The notes below the pieces were generated by a model. The model saw only the letters and a list, made by a program, of their open reading frames with translations. It had not been told where the DNA came from and searched no databases. A stretch of DNA of 64,000 nucleotides from Bacteroidota bacterium (GTDB lineage Bacteria > Bacteroidota > Bacteroidia > 2-12-FULL-35-15): positions 1 through 64,000 of the forward strand of contig JAQZBR010000001.1 in NCBI GenBank assembly GCA_029237775.1, read 5' to 3'. The position numbers and the translations under genes are program-made. Shown here one piece after another: positions 25,446 through 35,000 of the stretch. The number at the start of each line of letters is the position of its first letter. Within the stretch, counting starts at the first letter, position 1.

Positions 25446-26627
25446 TTAATATTCAAATGTACCGTTTTCAGAAATAATTGTGAGTTTGTTGCCTTCAGAA
25501 TCTTCTACACGTCCGACAATCTTCGCATCCACATTGAATGATTTTGAAATTTCAATCAATTCTGCCGCTATATCTTTCGACACATAAAGCTCCATCCGGT
25601 GGCCCATGTTAAACACTTTATACATCTCTTTCCAATCAGTACCACTCTGTTCATGGATCATTTTAAATAATGGAGGTACAGGAAAAAGTGAATCTTTGAT
25701 TATATGAACGTTATCAACGAAATGCAAGACTTTGGTTTGTGCTCCACCGCTGCAATGCACCATTCCATGAATGTCTTTACGATATTTATCGAGGATCTTT
25801 TTAATGATTGGAGCATAGGTCCTTGTTGGCGATAAAACCATTTTTCCGGCTGTAACAGATTCTGGAGAGGCAATGCCAGTTTTTATTTTGTCTGTAAGTT
25901 TTATCTTGCCTGAATACACAAGATCTTCCGGCACGGCTGCATCATAGCTCTCCGGATATTTTTTCGCTAGTGCTTTTTCGAAAACATCATGTCTGGCGGA
26001 AGTTAAACCATTACTCCCCATTCCACCATTGTACTCCGATTCGTAGCTTGCTTTTCCATAAGATGCAAGTCCAACGATCACATCACCCGGACGAATATTA
26101 CTGTTATCGATCACATCACTGCGTTTCATTCTGCAAACAACCGTTGAATCAACGATAAGTGTGCGTACAAGATCACCGACATCAGCAGTTTCGCCCCCGG
26201 TTGAGTAAATTCCGATTCCATAACTTCGTAGTTGTTCAAGCACCTCTTCCGTACCATTTATGATTCCCGAGATCACCTCAGCCGGGATCAGGTTTTTATT
26301 TCTTCCTATCGTGGATGAAAGAAGAATGTTATCGATAGCTCCGACACAAAGAAGGTCATCTGTATTCATAATGATGGCATCCTGTGCTATTCCTTTCCAA
26401 ACAGAGAGATCACCTGTCTCCTTCCAGTATGCATAAGCGAGAGAGGATTTTGTGCCTGCTCCATCAGCATGCATAACGATACAGTAATTCTCATCCCCAC
26501 TTAAATGATCCGGAACAATTTTACAGAAGGCTTTGGGAAAAAGGCCTTTGTCTATCTTAGAAATGGCCGCATGCACATCTTCCTTTGAAGCTGAAACACC
26601 ACGTTGATTATATCTGTTGTCTGACAT
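25446..26627 (-). CDS. purM: phosphoribosylaminoimidazole (AIR) synthase
   Basis: The 393-residue PurM/ThiL-superfamily protein contains HADGAGTKSSLAY, MNTDDLLCVGA, the glycine-rich STGGETADV and the HCSGGAQTKV segment that binds substrate and ATP. It is longer than E. coli PurM (345 residues), as expected for the Bacteroidota form. It converts FGAM to AIR in purine synthesis. It lies upstream of the lipoprotein, prfA and pyrF genes, so purine and pyrimidine genes share the neighbourhood. No promoter box was recognised close to its ATG. Confidence 0.93.
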   Translation of the reverse strand: MSDNRYNQRGVSASKEDVHAAISKIDKGLFPKAFCKIVPDHLSGDENYCIVMHADGAGTKSSLAYAYWKETGDLSVWKGIAQDAIIMNTDDLLCVGAIDNILLSSTIGRNKNLIPAEVISGIINGTEEVLEQLRSYGIGIYSTGGETADVGDLVRTLIVDSTVVCRMKRSDVIDNSNIRPGDVIVGLASYGKASYESEYNGGMGSNGLTSARHDVFEKALAKKYPESYDAAVPEDLVYSGKIKLTDKIKTGIASPESVTAGKMVLSPTRTYAPIIKKILDKYRKDIHGMVHCSGGAQTKVLHFVDNVHIIKDSLFPVPPLFKMIHEQSGTDWKEMYKVFNMGHRMELYVSKDIAAELIEISKSFNVDAKIVGRVEDSEGNKLTIISENGTFEY

Positions 26628-26686
26628 TAAAAATTCAAAAAGTTAAAGGTTAAAAGTTAAACGTGCCTGCACCGGTTAAAGGAAAA

Positions 26687-26716
26687 AAAAACATCCCGGC
26701 AAATGTCGGGATGTTT
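26687..26716. terminator. terminator of the PorE-like gene
   Basis: ACATCCCG (26691-26698) pairs with CGGGATGT (26707-26714), extended by A/T pairs, with an A run at 26683-26690 that gives a T tract on the minus strand. It lies between the end of the PorE-like gene (26754) and the purM start. Confidence 0.85.
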
Positions 26717-26753
26717 TCGTTTTCTTGCCTGAGAAGAAACCAGTTTTTATTCA

Positions 26754-28853
26754 CTATTCTTCTTCTTCCTCAGTTTTAGGCTTAGGAGTTTCTGTTTTAG
26801 GAACTTCTTTCGGAGCGTTAGGATCAACGAAATCTTTACTTAATACAGAGAACACAGTACGTCTGTTTTTTTGCATCAGAGCCTCAAATTCTTCTTTAGG
26901 CTTACCTTTAGTTGTTTTGTTGATATATGCTTCGGACAATGTGTACATAACTTTACCGTCAGCATCCTTAACCTCAAGTGGTGCTTTTTCACCGTAACCT
27001 TTTGCTTTTAAACGAGCTGGGTTAATTCCTTTTGAAATCAGGTAATCAACGCAGGATTTAGCACGTGCCTCAGATAATTTCTGGTTAGCAGCGTCTGAAC
27101 CACGGAAATCGGTGTGAGAACTTAACTCGATCACGAAAGTTGGGTTATCAAGCAATGTCTGGTATAAGAAATCCAATGAATCTTTAGACTCAGGACGTAA
27201 GTCAGCTTTACCCAAATCGTACAATACATCCGGGAAACGGATAAAACGCTCAATAGGAACAAGACAGAAATCATGTTTGAATGTTTTTGCTTCTTCAACA
27301 CCAACTGTGGTTTCTTTAGCTTTATCCGAGCTGCTTAGGAATCCTTGTGGTGCCTGAGTCGTTTTAACATCATTAGCGACACTTGCAGTAATGATATAAG
27401 AAGTGTTAGGATTCACGTAACGTGCTGAACCATTTTCAGCGAATTTGTAGTGACCTGCTGCATCTGTTTTTGTTTCAACTGATGATCCGTCAGAACCAAC
27501 AAGTTTGATAGTTACACCAGGGATAGTTTCTTTGAACTTACAGTCAGTGATATCACCTTCAATAGTAAACAACAACGGAGGTAAAACAAATGACCAGATA
27601 TCATCAGCTCCTTTTGAAGTTTCGCGATTAGATGACAAGTAACCTCTTTCTTTTTTTCCTTCGAATACAATTCCGAAATCATCACCTGCTGAATTGATAG
27701 GAAATTTCATGTTAGTAACGTTTGCCCACTGATCTTCGCCTTTTTTCTCAGCTCTGAAGATATCAAGACCACCCATTCCTAAGTGGCCGTTAGAAGAGAA
27801 ATATAAAGTTCCGTCTTCGTGGATGTAAGGAAACACATCATTCCCCGCAGTATTGATTCCAGGCCCTAAGTTAACAGGTGTACCCCATTTAGCGCCTTTT
27901 TTATCATATTTGGAATACCAGATATCGTTTTCTCCCTGACCGCCAGGCATGTTTGAAGAGAAGAACAATGTTGTTCCATCAGAAGAAATTGATGGGGAAG
28001 CATATTTAAGAGTATCAATGCAAAAAGCAATTTTAACAGGATCACCCCATGTGTTACCTTTTTTAGTTGCAGTCCATAACTGATTGAACATTTGTTCGTT
28101 CTTCTGAACAAGACAACGTGTGAAGATAAGCATGTCACCTTTTTTAGTCATCGCAGAAAGACCTTCGTTATCTTTAGTGTTTACAGGCTCAGCTAATGCA
28201 ACAGGAGTGCTCCATTTACCGTTCTTATCCATGTTAGTTTCAAAGATATCGCTGTAAAGCTCACCGTTCGTTGCATCGATTGTGCTTCCTGTAACGCCAG
28301 GACGCATTGATGTAAAGTAGATCTTATTATATTTTTTATCAGCATACATTGGAGCGAAATCAGGATCCTTTGTATTGATCTGAGCCAGATTCTCTACTTT
28401 GTAACGAGTTGGAGTATCTTTCCATTTCTGAGCAAGCTCACATGCTTTAGCGCCATCTTCACCGCGTGGATCTGAAGGAACCGCTTTCTTATAATTGTTA
28501 TATTCAATAAGAGCTTCGTTATATTTTTCCTGCGCTTTCTTTGCATCTGCAAGATACAAGGTTGCTTTAGGATCAGTATAATTAGCTTTGATCGCTTTGA
28601 TATACCATGCTTCGGCCTGCTTAGGATCATTGATCATTCTGTAACATTCAGCAGTTCTGAAAATGATAAATGCCTTATCTTCTTTCTTCTTCGCTTTTGT
28701 ATACGCCTTCTTGTAAAGCTCAATCGCATTGAAATACTCCATGTTATCGTATGCTTTGTCGGCATCTTTGGAGAAGTTCTTTTGGGCTACAGCAGTGGTG
28801 GCGAAGAATAGGATTATAGCTAACCCAGCAGTTAATTTAGTAAGGATCTTCAT
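26754..28853 (-). CDS. PorE-like OmpA-family protein (TPR, propeller, CNA-B-like, OmpA)
   Basis: The 699-residue protein has a signal peptide (ends AVAQK), TPR repeats (about 25-140), a PD40-type beta-propeller (about 160-425), a carboxypeptidase regulatory-like domain (about 435-530) and an OmpA C-terminal domain (about 545-660) with SSHTDFRGSDA and LSEARAKSCVDYL, the peptidoglycan-binding residues. The same domain order occurs in PorE of the T9SS, which links the secretion complex to the cell wall. Unlike that lipoprotein, no lipobox cysteine is visible. The tail ends in PKTEEEEE. PorE-like paralogues are common, so the name is an inference. T9SS substrates lie within 6 kb. Confidence 0.75.
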   Translation of the reverse strand: MKILTKLTAGLAIILFFATTAVAQKNFSKDADKAYDNMEYFNAIELYKKAYTKAKKKEDKAFIIFRTAECYRMINDPKQAEAWYIKAIKANYTDPKATLYLADAKKAQEKYNEALIEYNNYKKAVPSDPRGEDGAKACELAQKWKDTPTRYKVENLAQINTKDPDFAPMYADKKYNKIYFTSMRPGVTGSTIDATNGELYSDIFETNMDKNGKWSTPVALAEPVNTKDNEGLSAMTKKGDMLIFTRCLVQKNEQMFNQLWTATKKGNTWGDPVKIAFCIDTLKYASPSISSDGTTLFFSSNMPGGQGENDIWYSKYDKKGAKWGTPVNLGPGINTAGNDVFPYIHEDGTLYFSSNGHLGMGGLDIFRAEKKGEDQWANVTNMKFPINSAGDDFGIVFEGKKERGYLSSNRETSKGADDIWSFVLPPLLFTIEGDITDCKFKETIPGVTIKLVGSDGSSVETKTDAAGHYKFAENGSARYVNPNTSYIITASVANDVKTTQAPQGFLSSSDKAKETTVGVEEAKTFKHDFCLVPIERFIRFPDVLYDLGKADLRPESKDSLDFLYQTLLDNPTFVIELSSHTDFRGSDAANQKLSEARAKSCVDYLISKGINPARLKAKGYGEKAPLEVKDADGKVMYTLSEAYINKTTKGKPKEEFEALMQKNRRTVFSVLSKDFVDPNAPKEVPKTETPKPKTEEEEE

Positions 28854-28967
28854 ATCTGTGTTTAGGTTTAAACTTGGAATTAATGGGTGCTAAAATAAAG
28901 AAATATTTGAAACAAAAAAATCTTTCTGTTTTTTTTATTTACCGTCAAATAAGCCTTTTCAGAAGAC

Positions 28968-29001
28968 GAATCCCCTGAAAATACTAATCTTCAGGGGATT
29001 C
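28968..29001 (-). terminator. hairpin after glutamine synthetase III
   Basis: A perfect 12-bp stem GAATCCCCTGAA/TTCAGGGGATTC (28968-28979 with 28990-29001) lies 13 bases after the glnN stop. A T tract is weak on the minus strand, so it may work as an mRNA 3' end or a leaky terminator. Confidence 0.6.
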
Positions 29002-29013
29002 ACAAACTTAATC

Positions 29014-31203
29014 TTACTTTGTAAACAACAATTCTCGGTATTTAGGCAATGGCCAGCTCTCGTCATCCACGATAAGCTCGAGCTTATCAACGTTGTAACG
29101 TATGTCATCAAAATACGATTTAACATCATCACAATAAGCAATCGCCTGCTTTTTAACATCTGTCAGCTTATTTGCTTTCTTTCGCGCTTCCGTCATTGCA
29201 TCCACCTTTGTTTTGATAATGTTAATGTGCTCAGAGATCGCTGAGATCATGTCAAGCTGGATCTGTGCAACTTTTTTATACTCTGCTCCAGCAAAGATCT
29301 CTTTTAAACCTCTTACATTTTCAACAAGCGAACCCTGATATTTGATAGCAGTGGGAATGATATGATTCAATGCAAGGTCGGCCATCACGCGTGATTCTAT
29401 CTGAATTTTTTTAGTGTATGTTTCAAGATAGATATCGTAACGTGCATGCTGCTCACGTTCTGTCATAATGTTATTACGCGTGAAAAGATCCATTGTTTGT
29501 TTTGAAACGAATGCACCTAACGCGAGCGGAGTTGTTTTGATATTTGACAATCCTCTTTTCTCAGCTTCTTTCACCCATTCGTCACCATAACCATTTCCTT
29601 CAAAACGGATCTTTTTCGAGGCAACAATATAATTTCTTAATACCTGGAAGATCGCTTCATCTTTATCCACATCCTTAGCCATTATCGCATCAACATCACC
29701 TTTGAATTTGATGAGCTGATCTGCCATGATTGTGTTCATCACAGTCATCGGGCCTGCACAATTCTGCGAAGAACCTACCGCTCTGAATTCAAATTTATTT
29801 CCGGTAAATGCAAAAGGAGAAGTACGATTACGATCGGTATTGTCCAATAAAATATCAGGGATCTTACCTACACCTAACTTTAGCGCAGTCTTCTCATCAG
29901 GGCTCATTTTCCCTGATTTCACCTTTGATTCTAACTCATCAAGCACATTTGACAACTGAGTTCCAAGGAATGTTGACATGATAGCAGGAGGCGCTTCGTT
30001 TGCTCCTAAGCGGTGATCATTGTTTGCACCTGCAATTGATGCTCTCAGAAGATCAGCATTATCATGTACAGCTTTAACTGTATTTATAAAAAATGTAAGG
30101 AATTGAAGATTTGTTTTTGGAGTTTTTCCCGGGCTTAATAAATTCTTTCCCGTGTTTGTTCCAAGGCTCCAGTTATTGTGCTTACCACTTCCGTTAACAC
30201 CGGCAAATGGCTTTTCATGAAGTAATACGCGAAAACTATGTCTGCGCGCGACTTTTTCCATCACATCCATCAATAACTGATTATGATCAACAGCAAGATT
30301 ACACTCTTCAAATACGGGTGCACACTCGAACTGATTAGGAGCAACCTCATTATGACGGGTTTTGATAGGAATGCCGAGTTTCAGCGACTCGATCTCAAAA
30401 TCACGCATAAATGATGTAGCGCGATCAGGAATAGATCCGAAATAATGATCTTCCAATTGTTGCCCTTTCGCAGGTGTATGACCAAACAAGGTTCTGCCGG
30501 TCATTGCCAGATCCGGACGCGCATTGAATAATGCTTCATCAATAAGGAAATATTCCTGCTCCCATCCTAAGGTCGCAGTTACTTTAGTTACATTTTTATC
30601 AAAATACTGGCAAACATCCACCGCAGCCTTATCAAGGGCGTGTAATGCTTTTAGTAATGGCGTTTTAAAATCCAGCGCCTCACCTGTATATGCAACGAAA
30701 ATTGTAGGAATACAAAGTGTTTTCCCGATTACGAATGCAGGTGATGTAGGATCCCAGGCAGTGTAACCACGCGCTTCGAAAGTATTACGGATACCTCCGT
30801 TTGGAAATGAAGATGCGTCAGGTTCCTGCTGAACAAGTTGTCCGCCTCCAAAACGCTCAATAGCTCTTCCGCCTTCTGTAGGCTCAAAGAATGCATCATG
30901 CTTTTCAGCGGTTGTACCTGTCAATGGCTGAAACCAGTGAGTATAATGTGTTGCACCTTTAGCATTCGCCCATGCTTTCATGCTTGAAGCCACCTGATCA
31001 GCCATTTTGCGGTCGATCTGTGTTCCTTGCTGCATAGCGGACATAACACTCGAAAATGCTTCTTCGGAAAGGTACTCACGCATGGCATCTATACCGAAAA
31101 CATTCTCTCCAAAAAATTCGGAAACTTTGTTACTCGGCAACACTACGTTTACCGGAGTTCTTGTCATAACAGCTTCTAGAGCTTTAAATCTGTGAAATGC
31201 CAT
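29014..31203 (-). CDS. glnN: glutamine synthetase type III
   Basis: The 729-residue length and the start MAFHRFKALEAV are those of the long GSIII family of Bacteroidota and cyanobacteria. It has the conserved GSIII N-terminal region (FGENVFGIDAMREYL) and the glutamate/ATP site segments NQFECAPVFEE, HEKPFAGVNGSGKHNNWSLG and NRTSPFAFTGNKFEFRAVGSS. It makes glutamine from glutamate, ammonia and ATP. It stands alone on the minus strand, with a possible -7 box about 90 bases upstream and a hairpin after the stop. Confidence 0.96.
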   Translation of the reverse strand: MAFHRFKALEAVMTRTPVNVVLPSNKVSEFFGENVFGIDAMREYLSEEAFSSVMSAMQQGTQIDRKMADQVASSMKAWANAKGATHYTHWFQPLTGTTAEKHDAFFEPTEGGRAIERFGGGQLVQQEPDASSFPNGGIRNTFEARGYTAWDPTSPAFVIGKTLCIPTIFVAYTGEALDFKTPLLKALHALDKAAVDVCQYFDKNVTKVTATLGWEQEYFLIDEALFNARPDLAMTGRTLFGHTPAKGQQLEDHYFGSIPDRATSFMRDFEIESLKLGIPIKTRHNEVAPNQFECAPVFEECNLAVDHNQLLMDVMEKVARRHSFRVLLHEKPFAGVNGSGKHNNWSLGTNTGKNLLSPGKTPKTNLQFLTFFINTVKAVHDNADLLRASIAGANNDHRLGANEAPPAIMSTFLGTQLSNVLDELESKVKSGKMSPDEKTALKLGVGKIPDILLDNTDRNRTSPFAFTGNKFEFRAVGSSQNCAGPMTVMNTIMADQLIKFKGDVDAIMAKDVDKDEAIFQVLRNYIVASKKIRFEGNGYGDEWVKEAEKRGLSNIKTTPLALGAFVSKQTMDLFTRNNIMTEREQHARYDIYLETYTKKIQIESRVMADLALNHIIPTAIKYQGSLVENVRGLKEIFAGAEYKKVAQIQLDMISAISEHINIIKTKVDAMTEARKKANKLTDVKKQAIAYCDDVKSYFDDIRYNVDKLELIVDDESWPLPKYRELLFTK

Positions 31204-31292
31204 CTTGGGTTAGGTTAAAAGTTATAAGTTAATAGTAAATCGATCTGTGTGTTAAAAAATAGTGAAATCAAGAAAAGTTGAACTATTTTTCA

Positions 31293-31300
31293 CAAAAGTA
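31293..31300 (-). promoter_or_regulatory. possible -7 box of glnN
   Basis: TACTTTTG on the minus strand fits TAnnTTTG, about 90 bases before the ATG at 31203. The leader would be about 83 bases long. No -33 element is evident. Confidence 0.3.
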
Positions 31301-31455
31301 TTAAAAAGGAGGGGGTGCGAGAAGGAAAAATGCATATTTTTTATCAACACCCCTCCATTTTAGATGTTAATAGTGAGAAAATATCAAAATTTTCAAGAGA
31401 AGATGAAAGGAATTGGTTTCGGGACCAGTGTGAATTAACGTTTAACCATTAACTT

Positions 31456-31980
31456 TCATTCCAATCCGTAGGAAAGTTGGCCTTTAATGACCCTGGCTGC
31501 CGAAGTGTAAGTATGCGCAGTTACTTTTTTCTTATCCATGATGTGCTGCACATTCCAGCCACGAAATTTCAGATAATCGGAAACTAAAGCACGGTGGCAG
31601 CTCCACCACAACGCCTCGGAACACATGTATGCTACGGCAGTTTTCTTTGCGAACTTTTCAAGTTCCTTGATGGCATCCCTGAAAGTTTTAGTTTCCATGT
31701 GATCAGCATAACCCCTGAATGCGGGTAGCCTCCAGGCTATATTTTTCGAATCAGGAAGAGGTTTGCGCCTTCCGCCTAACTCTTTCATATGCACATATTT
31801 GATTCCGTAGGCCTTTAATGCTTCTTCCAGATGTTCTTTATTAAAATGGGAGAACAGACGTGAACCGGGATAATTCCTTATATCCACCAGCACTTTAATG
31901 CCGGCACTTTGCAGCATCTCCACAAACTCCTCAAAAGTGCGTGTTGAATGTCCAATGGTATATATCTTAGGCTTTAGCAT
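31456..31980 (-). CDS. DUF488 family protein
   Basis: The 174-residue protein has the DUF488 opening IYTIGHSTRTFEEF, the VDIRNYPGSR segment and the cysteine site AYMCSEALWWSCHRALVSDYL. The conserved Cys and Arg pattern suggests an enzymatic site, but the function is not established. The frame is open to 32043, but that extension runs through the terminator of the adhesin gene, so the ATG at 31980 (MLKPKIYTIGHS) is the start. It is read in the same direction as the adhesin gene but is insulated from it. Confidence 0.85.
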   Translation of the reverse strand: MLKPKIYTIGHSTRTFEEFVEMLQSAGIKVLVDIRNYPGSRLFSHFNKEHLEEALKAYGIKYVHMKELGGRRKPLPDSKNIAWRLPAFRGYADHMETKTFRDAIKELEKFAKKTAVAYMCSEALWWSCHRALVSDYLKFRGWNVQHIMDKKKVTAHTYTSAARVIKGQLSYGLE

Positions 31981-31996
31981 ACTCAACCGAAGGCAC

Positions 31997-32034
31997 AAAA
32001 AAAATGCGCCAATCTTATCCGATTGGCGCATTTT
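31997..32034. terminator. strong terminator of the giant adhesin gene
   Basis: A perfect 14-bp stem AAAATGCGCCAATC/GATTGGCGCATTTT (32001-32014 with 32021-32034) around TTATCC lies 20 bases after the adhesin stop codon. The forward A run at 31997-32004 gives a T tract on the minus strand. It excludes the longer start of the DUF488 gene. Confidence 0.92.
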
Positions 32035-32054
32035 ATTTTTCAATACTTATAATT

Positions 32055-35000
32055 CTATCGTAAAAGCTGAATGAATCCGGTGTAATTGTACTCTTTACCA
32101 TCCTGAGCTTTCACATCCAAAATGTAGTAGTAAGTACCTGCTGAAACTTCCACACCACTCGAGGTACGTCCATCCCACCCTTCAGCAATGTTTGACCAGT
32201 CGTAGATCTTTAAGCCCCAACGATCATAGATCGTTCCTTTGAGGCTTTCTGCTCCGGTTGACAATACTTTGAACTGGTCATTGATACCGTCACTATTCGG
32301 TGTGAAGATATTAGGAATCACCAAAGTATAGTCATCAAGAACTATAATTGTAGCATAAGCAGTGTCAGGACAAGATAGATTGTCTGATGCTATCAACGAT
32401 ACAGTATAAGTTCCCGGAGTAACATAGATATCTGATGCATCCAATGTAGAAGCACCGAAACCGTCACCAAAATTCCAGATATATGTATTAGCATTCTGGC
32501 TTGAATTGGTAAAGTTTACAGTTAACGGATGCGTACCTGTTGTAGGATCAGCTGTGAAAGATGCAACCGGAGATGGAGAACCGGTTACGACTACGGAATC
32601 AATTCCGACACATCCGGTTGTATTATCTGCAACCGTTATTGTATAAGTACCCGCAGAGCCCACCGTTGGAGCTGTAGATGTTCCATTTGATATTATTGAA
32701 CCTGTAGACGTTGTCCAGGTATAAGTAATGGAAGCCCCGCTGGCAGATAATGAACCATCTAATGGTACTGAAGATATTCCGCAACCTATCATTTGTGTAT
32801 TTCCTGCATCGGCAAAAGGTGCTGAATTAATTGTAATTGTCACCGCAGTTGCAGGACTCGTACAACCTCCAACAGTTTCCGTAACATAATAAGTATCAGT
32901 TACTAAAGTCGATGGTGTATAGCTTGCATTGGATGATAACAGAAGAGTTAGTGCCGCATCATCATACCAGTTAAATGTCCCACCTGTTCCTGTTGCTGTA
33001 ACAGCACCAATTGCTGCACCCGGGCAATAAGCTGCACCGGTTGCCGTAGGCGCATTTGGCGGTGTAGGTGACGTGATCACATACGGACCTGCATCAGTTG
33101 ATGTACATCCTGAAAGATTTACAGTGATATTACTGTAGCTTCCCTGTCCTAAACCTGTAATTACGATATTACCCGTTGCATCTGAAGTCATAACTCCGGG
33201 ACCCACTATTGTTGCACCGTTCAAATATCCGATATTATAAACAGTGTTAGGAGATAAACCTGACAATGTGATCGTTCCGTTGGAACCACCGCATGTTGTT
33301 GGGTTTGCTGCCACAGATGTAAACACAGGCGCACTCGGATCAGTGAGTGTGAATGGTCCTGCAATTGTAGTGCTGCAACCTAAAAGGTTAGCAATCACAT
33401 CACTGTAGGTTCCCTGAGATAATCCTGTAATAACAATATTACCGGAAGCATTACTTGTCATTGAAACCGGCCCGACAGCAGTTGCCCCGTTAGAATATGT
33501 AATATCATAAGCAGTGTTTGCTGTTAAACCTGTCAATGTTAAAGTTCCATCAGTTCCAGTACACGTTGTCGGGTTAGCGGATGTAACCGTAAACACCGGT
33601 GCATTTGGATCGCTTAAAATAAACGGTCCTGCATTATTTGTACTACATCCTGTAAGCTCAACCGTCACATTGCTGTACGACCCCTGACCTAAACCGGTGA
33701 TAGTGATACCACCACTTGCATTAGTTGTCAGAGCCGTTGGGCCCACAGTCGTTGCACCATTTGAATAAGTAACATTATAGGAGGTTGATGCAATTAAACC
33801 TGTCAATGAAATCGTCCCGTCTGTGCCTCCGCAAGTGGTAGGATTAGTAGTCGATACAGTAAAGACAGGGGTGTTAGGATCAAATAAGACAAATGGACCG
33901 GCACTTGTTGTGCTACATGCCGTCAGCTCGACAGTAATAGCACTGTAAGAGCCCTGACCCAGTCCGGAGATAACAATATCACCGCTGGCATTTGAGGTCA
34001 TACTTGCAGGACCAACCACCGTTGCACCAAATGAATAAGTTACATTATAAGATGTGGTTGCATTCAAACCGGAAAGCGTAAGCGATCCGTCTGTTCCGCC
34101 ACAAGATGTAGGATTCACAGAAGACACGATAAATGTAGGCGCTGCAGGATCAACCAGGTTGGACGCAGTAGGTTCTGTAGTGCTGCAACCTGCTAACTCA
34201 ACAGTTATAGCTGTGTAGGTACCCTGAGTTAATCCGGTAATCGCGATTGAACCGGTCGCATCAGTTGTCAGAGATGTAGGTCCAACCACTGCAGTTCCGT
34301 TAAAATACGACACATTGTAAGCTGTTGAAGGCGTCAAACCGGATAATGTGATCGTTCCCTCTGAACCACCACAAGTAGTAGGGTTTGAAGAAGCAACATT
34401 AAATACCGGAGCGCCAGGCTCTGTTAAAGTATAAGGTCCGCCATCAGTTGTATTACATCCTGCTATTCCTACAATGATATTTGAATAGCTGCCTTGCGAA
34501 AGGCCTGTAATAACTATATTACCTGAAGCATCCGAGGTTAAAGAAGCAGGACCAACCATCGTGGCGCCATTCATATAAGTAACGGTGTAAACAGAACTTG
34601 CAGTCAAGCCAGAGATTGTTAACGTTCCGTCAGTTCCTCCGCAAGATGTTGGGTTAGCAGTTGTAACCGTGAATACCGGTGGATTAGGATCTGTAAGAGT
34701 GTAAGTGCCGGCATCAGTAGTACTGCATCCCGCCAGTTCAGCCATAATAGCATTATAGCTTCCCTGAACAAGTCCTGTAATAATAATATTCCCGCTTGCA
34801 TCAGATGTTAAGGCAGTAGGGCCAACAGTGCTTGTGCCATTTGAATATGATACATTGTAAGAGGTATTTGCAGTTAAACCACTCAAAGTGATTGTACCTT
34901 CTGAACCACCGCAGGTTGTAGGGTTCGTAGAGCTCACGGTAAATACAGGAAGAGGATTAACAGAAATTGTTCCTGTAGTAGAAGTCTGGGCACATGTTCC

